A stretch of 64,000 bases of DNA, taken from Sequoia sempervirens (lineage: Eukaryota > Streptophyta > Pinopsida > Cupressales > Cupressaceae). The notes under the pieces are model-generated. The model was not told the origin of the DNA, did not search any database, and saw nothing but the letters and a program-made list of their open reading frames with translations. Positions within the stretch are counted from its first letter, which is position 1; each line of letters begins with the position of its first letter. The position numbers and the translations under genes are program-made. The stretch lies in assembly GCA_007258455.2 (NCBI GenBank), contig VDFB02047230.1:159906635-159970634 (forward strand), read 5' to 3'. Below are positions 47,701 to 60,832 of this stretch, in pieces.

Positions 47701-49086
47701 TAGTTGAGGCCTCCATGGAATCTTGGAGATCTGAGATGGTCAATTCGTATGAATTCTTTTAAAAAATGGTCAGCTAGTGCCCATAGATATGAAGAAATCG
47801 TACAATGTGGTTAATGGAATTATTCCACTAGGAAATCCAACCTGAGGTGTGAACAGGTCTATATTCAATGTTTCAAATTATTTTGATATGGCCCAGTGTG
47901 GGCTAGTGACTCATCAAGGAAGTATTAAAAAAAGTTGAGACCGACAAGGCTGAGGTGGGCCCACTTTCCAATCAATTTTAAAATTAATGGGAAAGTGGTT
48001 TGGAAATGTCACATCTTTCAACAACATAACCGAAAGAGGAGAATGGCTAGCAAAGGACAAGAAAAATTGATCGGATATCATTGCATGATCAAGACACTTA
48101 AAATTTCTATCAGGCCTGGCCCAAAAGTTACTCCACGTATGCCATAGAGAATGAGAATGACAACTTGACCAATATTGGGGTGAAGAGATCTAATTTATTA
48201 TGCATGTAAAACCACGTCTCTCTCTCACCAACTACCCACTAAAGAGGAAAAGCGTTGCAAATACGGTTGTTGTTGTGCCAACCAAAAGATCAACCTATTA
48301 ATGCATGATACAACCACCAGAGTTAATGAATCCAATGGGGCAGTTAAGCCATGTCACAAACCTAAGCACTGTGCTACACAACATAAGGAGACCAAGGTCA
48401 CACACCTTGCAACAATCTCCCCTAGTGCAAGCAAGGTGTTTGAACCTATGACCTAGGCTTTGATACCAATTATTGCAAAGATGATTATCTTTGCACCAAA
48501 AGTTCAACCTGTTAATGTTGGACAATCACCAAAGTTAATGAATCCATGGGAGGCAGTTAAGCCATGTCATAAACCCAAGTGTTGTGTTACACAACACAAT
48601 GAGACCAAGGACACACACCTTGCAACACAAAGTACCTTCTTTGTCATATGCCACCTCAACCATATTAAATTCACCACACAAAACCCAAGTAGCCACCAAA
48701 AGGGAATCAATGACCCATTGCTAGAGAAGAGATCTTTCAACATCATTGGAGGCATAAACATTAATAATCACAAAGGAATGATTATCAATATTTAGAAGGA
48801 TCCAGATTAGCCGATGTGTGGGATTAGACCCATGGTCCATGATGAAATCATGCCAACATTGTGACAAGATGGTGACAACCCCACCATGATCAACACCATG
48901 AAAAGTGGTGAACATCATACTTGTTGGCCAAATAACTCAACATGCAGCAGCCAACAAAAAATTTAGAACTTTAACTTCTTGAAGACATAATACATCAATG
49001 CTAGCATGTTTCTAAAGAGTATCCTTAACAAAATAATTCCTAGAAAGGTCCGTGAGACCTCAAACATTCCAAGAGAGAAAATTCAT
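44790..49086 (-). pseudogene. L1-type LINE ORF2, copy 2
   Basis: Counterpart of 23843-28139, apparently identical, with the same lesions and the same domain order on the - strand: endonuclease start at 49086, RT at about 46450-47370, zf-RVT at 44790-45338. The fragment lying next to the gap is complete at its 3' end to the same point as copy 1. Confidence 0.86.
48253..48627 (-). mobile_element. TRIM, copy 2
   Basis: Counterpart of 27306-27680, with the same two LTRs, primer-binding site and flanking AAAAG/CAAAG. It therefore predates the divergence of the two duplicates. Confidence 0.85.
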
Positions 49087-52000
49087 GTATGGGACTTGAT
49101 CATGTCATCAAAATCTAGCTCTTCCAGAGAGGAAAAGTGATTATGTAAAAATTCTTGTTGCATTGTCTCCAATTAGAGTGGAGGAGAGGAAACTCTTTTT
49201 TTTACAATAAATTCTCCTTCCTCGAGCTTCCTAAAAGGGTTTTGAGATCTCCTAAGAGACCTTGTTGCAAGAGAAGCAATGACTAGTTGAGCTATCAACA
49301 CAAACTCTAGCTAAGGAATTATAGAAAGCCTTGGTCGAGCAAGTGCATCATTGGCAGTATTATGCATCTCCTTCCCCTTATTAGAAGGGTTTGAAACCCC
49401 AACTGAAGGCTCTAGAACCTTAGATGTTGGCCCTGAAGGGCCATTAGATTTATTATTACAACTTTGTCATGCCCATAATCTTACGCTAGAAAAAACACCA
49501 ACATTTTTTTTATTATTACTAATATTGTTATTATTATTTTTACAATGTTATAATACAGTAATAAATGACAACCATACACATGCATGGAAGCAAATGACAC
49601 ATATCAAAAGGATAAATAATAACTTAGACACTAGGTTGACATTTGTTCTTCCTCTTGGTATTTTATTTTGAATAATAACACTCACAATATTAAAGGATGC
49701 CAGTATTTAGAAATATTATGTCAATTGATCATATTAATATTGATGTTAATATCATCTTTTAAATACTCAGTTAAAAATAATGACTATTTAACTCACAGAT
49801 TTAATGTACACAAATATTACATATATCAAATAATGATTTCCAATTTCTTACAACTACCAATTTCCATAATTATTTATTTATCTTCTAAATTTCTTATTGT
49901 GTTTTATTTTCTTAAAAAAAACATAATCAAATATCATATTTTATTAACCCTATTATTTAAATAGCTATTATATATACATATGATAAACAAATAATTAAAG
50001 AGTTTAACAGTAAAAGAAATGATAATAAATATTATATATCATCATGTATATTTTATTCTTTCTAATATAATTTATTCACTTAATAGGCTGATTCTCACAT
50101 GATTCTATTCTATTTTTTTATTAAAAGTAAAATTAGTTATATATATATATATAAATATTAAGAAAACTACATTTAAGGAAAGACTCCATAAAAGAAGGAA
50201 ATAAACTGGGGCGCCTATTCACTCCATTAATATTACCCATAAATTTTTTTTATATAACTATTAGTATCTCCCTTTTTTATAATCTTTTATTATAATTATT
50301 ATTTTTTTACAAGAGAAAAAGTTTGTTAAAATGAATATAGTTTCACTAAGATAATATTGTTTTCTATTTTTTCCACAACTAGAATATAATTATTTATGAC
50401 AGATTACAACTACTATTATTTCATATTCTTTTTATTTTATTTTCCTTAAAACCAATATCTAAGTCCATAAAGTTCATAGAGCTCATAACATGCATAACTA
50501 ATCTGGACGGTTGATTTAACATTTAAAAATAATAAAAAATTAAAAGACTAGAATTTTGCCCACCATTTTTGGCACTCACAAGTAGAATAGAATAACAATT
50601 AAAATATTAACCTAAAAATTCTATATTATTCTATTTATTAATATTGTTTTTCCTGTGCACAAACAGAACATGACGGCTGAGTTCACAACAGGAAAATTCT
50701 CCTCTCTATTTTTTTTCTTATTGCAAGCAATTTGCTATAAAGGGAATTGGGAAAGGGAGTACCTGGAGCATATGGCACACTACCACTTAAGTACAACGTT
50801 TTGCAACAATCCCAATCAGATTTAGTGAGAACTGTTAAACAGTGCAAAATTCATTGGCAGCTCAACTAAGTTCAATTCCAACGGCACCCACACAAAAATG
50901 ATGTAATATGTTTTAGAAAATTTCAGCGTATGTTAAAATTTACTGTTTGAAGTGTTCTCACTGCTGTTGTAATTTGTACTTTGTTCTTGTGTGCTATGTT
51001 TCTCTTGCAGCTGTTCACTGCTGTTGTAGTTTGTGTCATATTAGTAAATTTGTCGTGGTCTTGAGGACAATTAGTCTTTGTTTTGTAACTTCTTCTAAAC
51101 AACTTTTAACTGTCATTCTTTTTATAAATTCATTACATTGATTAATTGAAAAAAAGGGAGTTCAATTCCAACTAAGTTCAACTGGGTTTACTTTGAACGC
51201 CGTGCTCACACCATTGGATTAATAGTTTAGTCTCTGCTCTCTGTCAGACCAAGCATGAGTTGAGAGCCTTTTAGGTTTATTGCACACTTTTTTTAAATTT
51301 CAAATAGCATTGACTGCAAGGGCTACAAGCTATGCACAATTCCTCAATGCTTTTCTCATGCATAAATGCGTCTTTTGACCGACGTTGCACTTTCTTTTCT
51401 TTTTTTCAAAAATATGTGTGAAGCCTTTGTCACTCCACGTGAAACGGGATTTCTTAGATAACAGCAGTGATAGAATTCTACCCATAGATCGGACAGTGCG
51501 ACAGGAGGCAACCCCAACATTTATGTTGCCTAACGAGTACAGTTTAAGCTATAAGTTTCTCCTCGAAATTGGTCAATTCTTTAAGACAAGAGAACACTCT
51601 ATCGCTTCAGAAATGGCAGGCAATTTAATAGTTAGGTGGGAACGTGAGGCCTGTAAATTGCAGGTTGGCCATCCTTCTGGAGGTGGCTGCAGCAGACTCA
51701 CCTAGTTAAATATTCAAGGATTGACTTATATCATTTAATACGCCCTCAGAACTAGAGCGATACTTCGGGCACCAAATCTGAACAATGCAGGGAAATCTTT
51801 TTCCACAATCTTTCCTCGCCTAACAAAGCTAATTGCCATAACTCCCATTTGGTATATATATTATTATTATTATTATTATTATTATTCCATTATGAGGACT
51901 TTTCTGGGGTCAAATCATGTTTTTTGGGCACCATTATATGCCAATTTGACCCCTACCACTATGGTATAGACCCTAGGGGGTTTGTTTTTGCATCCCAACC

Positions 52001-52523
52001 AAGGAAATTGACCAACAACCCTCTTTAAAGACCCACTTAAGGTTCCATCCAAGTTTCACACTTGGATATAAGGTTTCTTAACCCCTAGCCCCCACTTACA
52101 CCCATATAACACATAATCAATAAACCCTTTAATATCAATCTCCACCACCTTAATTTACCAACATATTAAATTTATCTATTTCTAAGCCCCCAAAAGAAGG
52201 TCAAATTTATGATCTCAAGGAGATGATTTTTTTTTCAATGTGTTCTTAATAGTTTTCCCTTCTCGTATTGAGGCTCTTCCTTTCCTGCACATTACCAATG
52301 AAACCATAAGCAACAATCCTATATCACATTAATTTGATAACTAAAATATGATTTAATTGTACAGCAATTTCAATTACAATTTCAACTCATATTCACAATT
52401 CACGAGTCCTAACTCAATGGTCACATCTTGATTAAAAAAAATGTCAAAACTGCAAGAGTATTGTCAAATAATCACACTGTTTAGCATCCATAATACATCT
52501 TACCATCTATTTAAGAAAAACAT
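49087..52523. other. LINE linker and unidentified 3-kb segment, copy 2
   Basis: Counterpart of 28140-31580. From about 50030 the two copies diverge: an AT-rich stretch is shorter and rearranged (50100-50160), TATATATA is expanded, and 49 bp are added at 50652-50700. The short + frames at 50947-51141 and 51385-51705 match those of copy 1 with several replacements. Confidence 0.5.
50652..50700. other. 49-bp indel present only in copy 2
   Basis: Inserted between TTTTT and CCTCTC relative to copy 1 (site about 29762). It starts CCTGTGCACAAAC and includes GTTCACAACAGG, loosely inverted to one another. The CCT at the left edge equals the CCT to the right of the insert, so it could be a 3-bp target duplication or microhomology. 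Confidence 0.7.
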
Positions 52524-53348
52524 AAAATAGATTATGGTTTTTCTAATCACATGCAAGGTGGGGTCTTACAGGCTTGTCACTGTAGTCCAATATTAGTCTA
52601 CTTTGGAGGTAGGAGCTTCTGTGGGATGAGTTTTTACAGTTTCCCATGGTAGGGACTTAACTCTAAGGGCAACAAGGGGACAATCTTTGATCTTATGATC
52701 AACATATTCACATCTAAAACACATATTCAACAAATTTAAATATACCCTTTGGGTTTGTTGGGAGTTGTCAAATTTGAATATCTAGTCAAGTCTTTAGAGA
52801 GATCTACATCTAAACAGCCCTGATTTTAGGAAAAGCTTGGTAAAATCGATCGGGTTCAATACAAATAACTTTCCCCAAGGAAGATGCTATGTGGTGCAAA
52901 AAATGGAAACAAGGCAAGGGAAAGCCGGGAAACTCAATCCAAATCAAGACCCTTAACTTCCTGTCATCAAAGAAAAAAATTCTTACATCCACAATTGGAA
53001 GAACAAAAAAGAGGACCAGAAATACCATGGACCATGGTTCAAGATTTTCTAAGCATGATTTATTTTTGTGAAATAGAAAAGGAAGAACCCTTTCGTTCTA
53101 GGTTTTGGACCATATCAAGGCAGACCCCATGAGGGACCCAAATTTTGTTTGTAACCCACTCTTTTAACACGCTTTCAGGGGGATACCTCTCAACAAAATA
53201 TGCTATAAGAGTATATTTCTCTAACCATTGACATACATTATCAAATTGTGGGATGGGAAGAACCAGATTCATAGGGGATCAAAAGACTTACCTTGTGAAA
53301 AACCTCCAGGACAAATTTTTGAGGTTGCTTGTTCGGAGGAGGTGCCAT
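52524..53348 (-). pseudogene. LINE ORF1 protein (DUF4283), copy 2
   Basis: Counterpart of 31580-32401, with the same DUF4283 landmarks and zinc knuckle. It differs by several replacements (for example the first readable frame starts MNLVLPIPQFDNVC) and by a 3-base insertion that adds one residue (EWVTNKIW). It is equally broken. Confidence 0.82.
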
Positions 53349-53569
53349 TATGTAGAGCCACCAAATTGCCAACACCAACAAGAACTATTGGGTTGAATTC
53401 GATCAAGGTCATTAAAAAACAAAAAGCCATAATAAATGTGGCATCACTTGGGATAGTAAATTCCTACAGCTATGGAATAGTATGACACTTGAGGAAAGCC
53501 AAGGATGACCACAAAAGCAAGAAACCCTAGCAAAGCTTTGTACCCTCTCCACCCCTCGAGATCAAATAT

Positions 53570-54477
53570 TTAGAAATAGGAGTCATTTTGTCATCTCTGT
53601 TAATGATTTGATTGTCATGGGGAGCACATCATCCATCATTGACAAAGTCAAGACTACTTTGCATAATACAATTTTCATGAGTAACTCATGTATGCTACAC
53701 TACTTTCTTGGGATTGAGGTCACTTAGTCTTCATTTTGGAACTCTTGCACAACCTAAGTGTTCCTTTAATCTCCTTGCTCAATTTTATATGGTTGACTAT
53801 AAGCTTGCAGCACTAACTCCCTTTCTATCAAGAGCCAAACTTGAGACCAAGTGTTCCACTCCCTTGATTGATACTGCATTATATCACCAACTTTTTGGCA
53901 TCCTTATTTACCTGAATTGTACTCACTTTTAAATTTCATTCTTCATGTAGGAGCTTCATGATTTTCAGTGGAAAGCAACCAAACATGTTCTTCACTACAT
54001 TCAAGGAACTAACAATATATATGTGATTCACTATGTAGTAGGCATAAGTTTGAATTTTACTAGATATATTGACTCTTCTTGGGCTAGAAATCTTGATGAT
54101 GTAATTCCAAGTCTATATACAACTTTCACCTCGGTTCCAATCACATCTGTTGGTAGAGAAAGAATCAACATGACATTGCTCTCTCTCATCAACTGAGGCT
54201 AAGTATTGGTGGTTGTTAATGTGGCTATTGAGGCTATTTGGATATAGAATATTCTCGCCGAGTTTGGAATTCCTTTTTCAAAGCCACCAATCAACTACTG
54301 TGATAACCAAAGTGCCATCTAGATATTGAATAATCTATTTCATCATTAGTGGACCAAACACATCAAGATCCACATGTAATTTTTTGGGAGTTGATACAAT
54401 ATAAAGTCATTAATTTGTGTTATTGCCTTAAATAGTATAAAAAATTATAAATATTTTCACCAAACCCTTAACTAATA
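53570..54477 (+). pseudogene. Ty1/copia RT C-terminus and RNase H, copy 2
   Basis: Counterpart of 32625-33530. The degraded YVDDL box is better kept here, FVISVNDLIVMGS (about 53588-53625), whereas copy 1 has lost a base pair of coding around NDL. The rest (LHYFLGIEV, SLSSTEAKY, CDNQSAI, TKHIKIH) is the same. Confidence 0.83.
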
Positions 54478-56288
54478 ACAAGTATTTCCATCTATGAATC
54501 GCTTACGAGTGTGAGATTCCATTCCTTCAAGAGGGTTTTCTTAGCCCTTCTTACATCATCCTCTTGTGGGGAGTTGTTTTCCATTGAGTTTTCTCCTCCA
54601 TCTTTTAAAGGGATTTTTTTTGTACATGGGTACCTCATTAGGCCTTGTATCTAGGATCCATATTTTACATTTTTAATTCCCCTCATAAATGTTACTTGCT
54701 AGTTCTCCACTTAGGTTCTCTTCACACTTAGTTAACTTTATGTAGCGACTTTTTCACTTTATCCTAGACATCAATTGACCTTGTATTTTTATTCTCTTGG
54801 GTGGTATTTCCCATATACTTACCTATTAAGTTTTCATTCTAATCACTCATGCTTGCATGCGTTGCATTCCTATTGAATAGCGTACATTTTATTCTATCAT
54901 TTTTAGTTTCCTATTTATATTTTCCTTTCACATATTTTCATTCTTGGATGGCTTCATAACAAAATATTATATGATCTTATTGATTATAGTGCTCTTGTAC
55001 GGGCAACCACAAAAAAAGAGAGGAGGAAGTTCAAAAGAAGGAAAAAGGATATCTTGAATCGATTCAAGCATGGACACTACTTTAATAGGCCTAAAATTAT
55101 ATGGGACATGTTTTTTTGTGAATTCCTACTAAAATACACCCCTACAGGAAGGAGAAGTCTAAATAAGGTCCGAAAGAAAATATTAACAAGAAACCAACTA
55201 ATCAAAAACTCCAAATGATATAAAAATTTGCAATTAGAATCTTTGCAAGGGATCTACTCGAGTTTTTCCTCACCTTTATATGGTTTCAAAATTGAATTAC
55301 ACATGGTTACTAAAGTCTTTTATGGATTCTTGGCACCACAATTTTAGATGATTTAATTGATTTTCCTTGAGCTAAAATTTATCCATTTGTCTCATGTATT
55401 CTCTACCAAGGTCTTTCCATTGGTACCACATTAACTCAATTGGGCATTGCCAATTCTCATTATCTATTTTGTGGACAATAGGTGACTTCAAGGAACTATT
55501 ATAATTTTGCCTCAATACCTAGGCTACTTAAAATTAGATTCATGATTTCTTTAGGCCTTTTAGGCCTAAACCTTTTTCATGTTATATTATTCTTTTGGAA
55601 TATTGGCATAGAATTCCTACTAAGTTCACCAAGATTTGATACTTTTTTTAAGGTAGAAATTATTTTTAGCATTTGAAAAAAAAATTACATCATTTTCTCA
55701 ATATTTGCTTCTCTCTTTATCTTAAGAATATGATTTGTTCCAATGTTCTCATACAAATTTAGGCGCAAGCAAATAAAGTTACATTTGAAGTGACTCATAT
55801 ATGGTTGCTTTTAGATCATTGGGTAATGCATCATATACAATTGAGTTCCACCAACTTTTCCCTCCATTTGAGAGTTATTCCCCTCCCCATTGACATGAAT
55901 GTGGACACAACCAAAAGGCCCATAATGGACATGACTCCTAGTCACATGTTTCATAGCCACCTCCAAGAAGAGTCAAGGACTTTTAATTGCTTATGGTTCA
56001 TCTCAAACATCCCGCTTGCCTTCAGCATCTTCTAAGACTCCTAACCATGGGGCCTCTAAATGGCCAAACTCTAGAAAATTTCATCTTAATTTGGCTATTT
56101 TCTTGTAATTGATACTTAGCCTCCTACTGAAGAAGAAAATAAAGGTGTGATTTGGTTGAGAGCCTATTCTTTATAATCCAAACCCTACTAATGATTGTGA
56201 TACAGCCCTTGCTAGTGGCTTAGCTCTTACTGCTTAATGACATTGATTCTTGTCTCTTGTCCCTTCGGAATTATCAACTAAAATTTTA
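54478..56288. other. Unassigned copia 3' flank, copy 2
   Basis: Counterpart of 33531-35341, with no visible difference. Confidence 0.4.
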
Positions 56289-56474
56289 TATTTTCTTTTT
56301 CAGACTACAAGAATCGGGTAACCCCCTATAAACTGCAGTGCGACTAGTAAACTTTTTTCACATGACCAGTGACACTGGCACGCACCCAGTACCACAGAAA
56401 TGGGGTGAGATTGAACCTTGTGACATCTTACTTGCAACAAGATGTTTTAGTCAATCGAACTAGAACCCTGCCCC
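56289..56474 (-). mobile_element. tRNA-derived SINE, copy 2
   Basis: Counterpart of 35342-35527, identical including the flanking duplication (ending 56288; starting 56475). Confidence 0.84.
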
Positions 56475-56536
56475 AATTAAAATTTTACATTCAATAAATT
56501 CAAAAATGTAACTTTTTTCGGATATCCTTTGTAATA

Positions 56537-57273
56537 TTAATGTAAGATTATCAAGAAAAACTCGAAACGATAGATTTCACAGGAAACCTCACTTTTAATG
56601 ACTGGCACTTTCATGGAGGAGAATTCCAAACGGAGATTCTCAAACGCTTTTAAAGTCGTGGACGTCATCTGCCTTTGAGTTTCCATAGTATTGGAGACCA
56701 GGTATGAAGATGTCACATAACGCACAAGCGACTCCATTTCCGGAGAGAAGCATCCATAGAGATACGGTGGTGTCCCGCCAGGATGCGCACTATTGCTTCC
56801 TTCCATGCTGGTAGGTTATGCCTACGCTTGCTCTCCTTCCATTACCGACTTATTCTACTTCAGTCCACAAGCATAAAACTGAAGGACTCTACAAAACCAC
56901 ACAGGATTGCTTCTCCCTCCTATTTACTTCCAGGGATGTCTATTCTTTCCCTTGTAGCAAAATTTGTAAGTTGGGAAGGTTATGACCTTAGTGCTAATTG
57001 GTTGTTTACATATTGTAGGGCCTCTCGAATCTACTCCATGTATTGCTAAGAAGGCGGCTTTACTTTGTGGTGACCGAGAAAAAGTTGTGCAAGGGAAACC
57101 TTTGCGTATAGGGGGAGCTGAGAACGTATATCATGGTTGGTGAGCAGAAAATTAGATCGAATCCAATCACTCCAATCCATGCAACAATGTGACGGCTGTG
57201 TTGCACAATATTTTCCAAACACACCATAGGTCGGTGATGTATCTTTGACACACACAAACTCACTCGAATTCAA
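56537..57273 (-). pseudogene. Gene-like reading frames, unidentified, copy 2
   Basis: Counterpart of 35590-36326, unchanged. Conservation says little because the flanking non-coding DNA is unchanged too. Confidence 0.3.
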
Positions 57274-57312
57274 TTTTAACTAAATATCAATCCCTGCCCA
57301 TAAAACGTTTTG

Positions 57313-58636
57313 TAACGTCCAAAAGTTTTGAATAACCTTTTCATATATCTTACTATGAGGTGTTTCTGGATTTCTGGATTTTATCAAAAGTTTTGAATAA
57401 TCATTTCATTTTATATATTTCAGTATGAGATGTTTATGGATTTTATTATGTGAGTTTCAATCAATGTTTCAGATTAAACTTCATGATGATCTATCATCTG
57501 AAAATAGAATAATTCAACTTCGACAATTTGACATCTTTTGTCGGCAGTGTCATAATTTTGATGTGAAATCTATATATGTTCAAAACATTCAACTGCAACT
57601 AGTGTTGATTCCATATTTGGATTGTTATTTTCAAGGCGGGAAGGGTCTCACACAATGTGGGATTCTGGTGTGTAGTTATTGTGAATGGTTTGATGAGAAA
57701 CATAGACCAAGTAATAATCCATCACTCTAATTAATTGATACATCTGTTTAAAGGCAGTAAGGAGTATGGCAGTGTAAGCATCTGTCAACACACAAGTCAG
57801 TGAGAGATGTGGCAAAACATTGTTATCCATCTATTATTCTGTTAATTTTGATATCATCATCACTTTCATTATTTGAAACTTTGGTTTGTATAGTTATGAG
57901 TTTTTTTAATTGCTTTCTATATGTTAAATGAGCAATGAGATAGACATCTTTTATTTAAATATTATTTGGTTCAATGATCAAATAGTTATAACAATTTTGT
58001 ATTTTATTCATATGAAAAAGTGATAAATATTAGATTATGGAAACTTGATATTATTTATTTATCTTATTTTTATTGGTCAAAATTAATTTTTAACTATTGA
58101 ATTAGATGATATTTAAGAATAACTATGTCATTAAGGGTCATAGTGTTTCATATTTAAGTTGTATATTTTCAATAGTATTATCTCCAAAAGAATTTATCTT
58201 AATGTTATATTTTAATAGATAGCTTAGGTGTAATGTTTGGTGACCTTTTCATTTCATTTTGTTAGTGGCTTGGAAATCCTAGCAAAGGAATATGATATGC
58301 ATTTTTTCGGTAAATAAAAATTATAGATTTTTTTTCATTTTGTTTAATCCAACCATGTTGAAGTCATCCTTAAACACGGCCCTTGGTTTTTTCATTCTTC
58401 ATTACTTGTTTTCTCATCCTAGACTAGAGATTTCATCATCTCTAATGAGAAAGCTTCGTGTGTTCCCTTATGTGTGGAGTTCCCTAGTTTACAATTGTCA
58501 TGTTGGAATTTTTTGACATAAATTGTAGCGTCTCTAAGTTCTATTGTGTGTGTCGAACTAAACATTTTTACTCAACTCGATCCCAAATGAGGATCTATGT
58601 AGAACTGGGTCTCTCCAAGGATTTAAAGGAAATGGT
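57313..58636. other. Tandem repeat, unknown frame and spacer, copy 2
   Basis: Counterpart of 36366-37689: the imperfect 60-bp tandem repeat (57313-57437), the 101-codon frame of unknown meaning (57425-57730) and AT-rich spacer with no recognised gene. Confidence 0.45.
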
Positions 58637-59657
58637 TGGTATTCAAGGATAGGTGTGATTATCTTGTTTGGAGTTCATTTTGGTAGTGGGTTGATCTTGA
58701 TCATGCTTTAGAAAGGGGTTCTAGTGTATACCCAAGTCTACATTAGGTGAAGATGATGGTTCAACTTCACTATCACCTTAGTCTATCAAATCTTGGATAT
58801 TCTTTTAGTTACATGCATTTATTTGTCGTGTGACCTTTGAGTCAATGGTATTCACAATATTTGAATATTCCTTGTACCACGCAACTTCTAGTTGGTTATC
58901 ATAAAAAAATGTAGGAAATAGGAAATTAATTGTATTCTCTTGTAAAAGATTCCTACACACATTTTTCAAGAATTCACATAAATTTGTGTATTAAATTTTT
59001 TTAGTTCTCCTTTAGGTGGTCTCAGGTGATACTAGTTTTGGACCTTTGCACCTTATGGATATGTTTCACCGGCCATTTACTTCACGTTGCTATTTTGGAA
59101 AATATTGATTTATTTTATTATTTTATCCTGTGGGGATTTTTAATAAGCCCTGGTATTAGTTAATTTCAATCTGAATACCCATTTGATGATTTCATTAAAG
59201 GTGCACATGCAATGAACCTAGAAATGGAAGGGCCATTTCAACATCAAGTTTTGTGGACAAAAATTTGTACAAGCTACTCTCAAGCAGGGACATGGAACCT
59301 ACCAGCTAGGACTCATGAATGTTCAAGGAGAGTGAAAAATATCCTTGTCATGTAATTCTTTTGGCAATTGCAAAGATTGAGCCTATTGTTACTTCATGCT
59401 TGATTTTGTATGAGAATCTGTTTTAAAAATCAGTTTTGTGTTTAGGGAAATATGTTTTCATACATTTGGTAAATGAGTAGAACTATCATAAAGCTTCTAT
59501 CCCCCTAGGCTATGGAAGAGGTGACATAGATATTCATCATTGTAGGACACCCAAATAGAAGCAATGGGTAAGTGCATGGAAATGGGAAATCAAAAGGGGT
59601 TCTTAAGTGGCCACTTTTTTTTGGAATCAAGAAAATTTGATCTTGGATGAGAAATTG

Positions 59658-59887
59658 AAGATACTTACATGCACTTCACGGCCCTAGCCTCAACACATAA
59701 GTGTTCCCTCAGAGTAGGGTTTCACCATGGTTCTGGACACTTCTCCTCAAGGCCCCTGCAGGACTGGCTATGTGTCTCACAAGATCGCCGGGTCACTGTA
59801 AAAAGTTTTACTCATGGGTGGAAGAGATGGGGTCACGTGTCACACCATTCCCCCTCAAGTAAAAAAAAAAAAAAAAAAAGATACTTA
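59658..59887. repeat. Target-site duplication pair around the copy-2 SINE
   Basis: AAGATACTTA at 59658-59667 and 59878-59887; the right copy overlaps the A tail by two bases. Confidence 0.85.
59668..59879 (+). mobile_element. SINE-like retroposon with poly-A tail, present only in copy 2
   Basis: An insertion of about 200 bp relative to copy 1. It ends in 19 A (59861-59879) and is flanked by AAGATACTTA (59658-59667 and 59878-59887). Copy 1 has a single AAGATACTTA at 38726-38735, the empty site. The body starts CATGCACTTCACGGCCCTAG. A possible A box (TAGCCTCAACAC) and a weak B box (GGTTCTGGAC) lie about 45 bp apart. A segment GGGTCACTGTAAAAAG-TTTTACT resembles GTCACTGG...AAAAAAGTTTACT of the SINE at 35342, so the two may be related. 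It has no coding capacity; the 94-codon frame across it is chance. The pure A tail suggests a younger insertion than most of the window. Confidence 0.85.
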
Positions 59888-60832
59888 TGTCTTCAAAATT
59901 TGAATATGCACAAGAACAAGACTCACAATACTCTAAATCTTCTAAAATATTAATTTTTTAATGGTGGAGATTAAGATAATAGGGGAGCACACAAAGTGCT
60001 CCTATTTATGTTAAAAAATATAGCATAAGGTTCATCAGTTCTTAAAATGTCAACATTTTTTTAGTATTTTAAAATATCTTTAGTGAATCTTAAGTTAGTT
60101 GCCACCATGTATTTATTTTCAATTTTTAAACAATTTTTAAAATTAATATATGAATATTAACTAATTCTTCAAATACACATCTTTAAAAAAATAAAATTGA
60201 GCATGATCCCCCCTATGTTTTTTGAAACTAACTGAAAATCATTATTTTTTAATATGTATATGATAGATTCTACTTTGTAAAAATGTAATTTGTTTTCAAA
60301 TTTTGATGAACAAGGAAAAAAAGGAAACCAAAAATATCATACATAGGTTTTTGACAAAAAATGGAGATACTAGCAAAAGAAATTAAAAATCAAGACCAAG
60401 TTAACATATTTGAAATATAGAAAAAGTTACATGGCTAAAAAGCTAAGAAAGAGCTCAATGTTATTGTGATATTTTTGTAACTCAACAGCGAAAGATGTGC
60501 AAACCTTCAATGGAGAGCATGGTTGAGATTGTGTCACTTTCTAGAATTTGTAAGAAACATGCCTTTGGGAATTGGCATGTAAGTTCAACCCTTTGGGTTG
60601 GATGCCCAAGGTAAATCCAACCCTAAGGGTTGGCAATACCGAAAGCAGATAAAAGTGTGAGTTTGTTATAGTGTGCTTACATTATAACCACTAGCTTTAT
60701 AACATGAGTTCCCTCGCAATATAGCAAGCTAATGTTATAACATGAGCACACTCACATTATAATGTGATAGAGTTACAACATGGTGTTATAATGTACTTGC
60801 ATTTGTGTGGAGAAAAAATGAAACCTACCTCT

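Larger units (their letters stand above)
58637..59950 (-). pseudogene. Ty3/gypsy gag remnant, copy 2, interrupted by a SINE
   Basis: Counterpart of 37690-38790. From about 59000 it differs from copy 1 by many one- or two-base indels, more like independent decay or uncorrected sequencing error than like the rest of the duplicate. The SINE at 59668-59879 splits its upstream part. Confidence 0.68.
44575..60832 (+). repeat. Segmental duplication, copy 2 (about 16.3 kb)
   Basis: It starts at the first base after the gap and repeats 23628-39696. Differences: scattered substitutions and indels between about 50030 and 53600, a 49-bp extra segment at 50652-50700, an (ATT)n length change near 51860, many small indels from about 59000 on, and an extra SINE at 59668-59879. 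Elsewhere I see no difference. Homology ends at 60832. Confidence 0.97.

Noticed and set aside
59669..59953. 94-codon frame with a Lys run
   Set aside because: It spans the SINE body and its poly-A tail; the Lys run is the tail.
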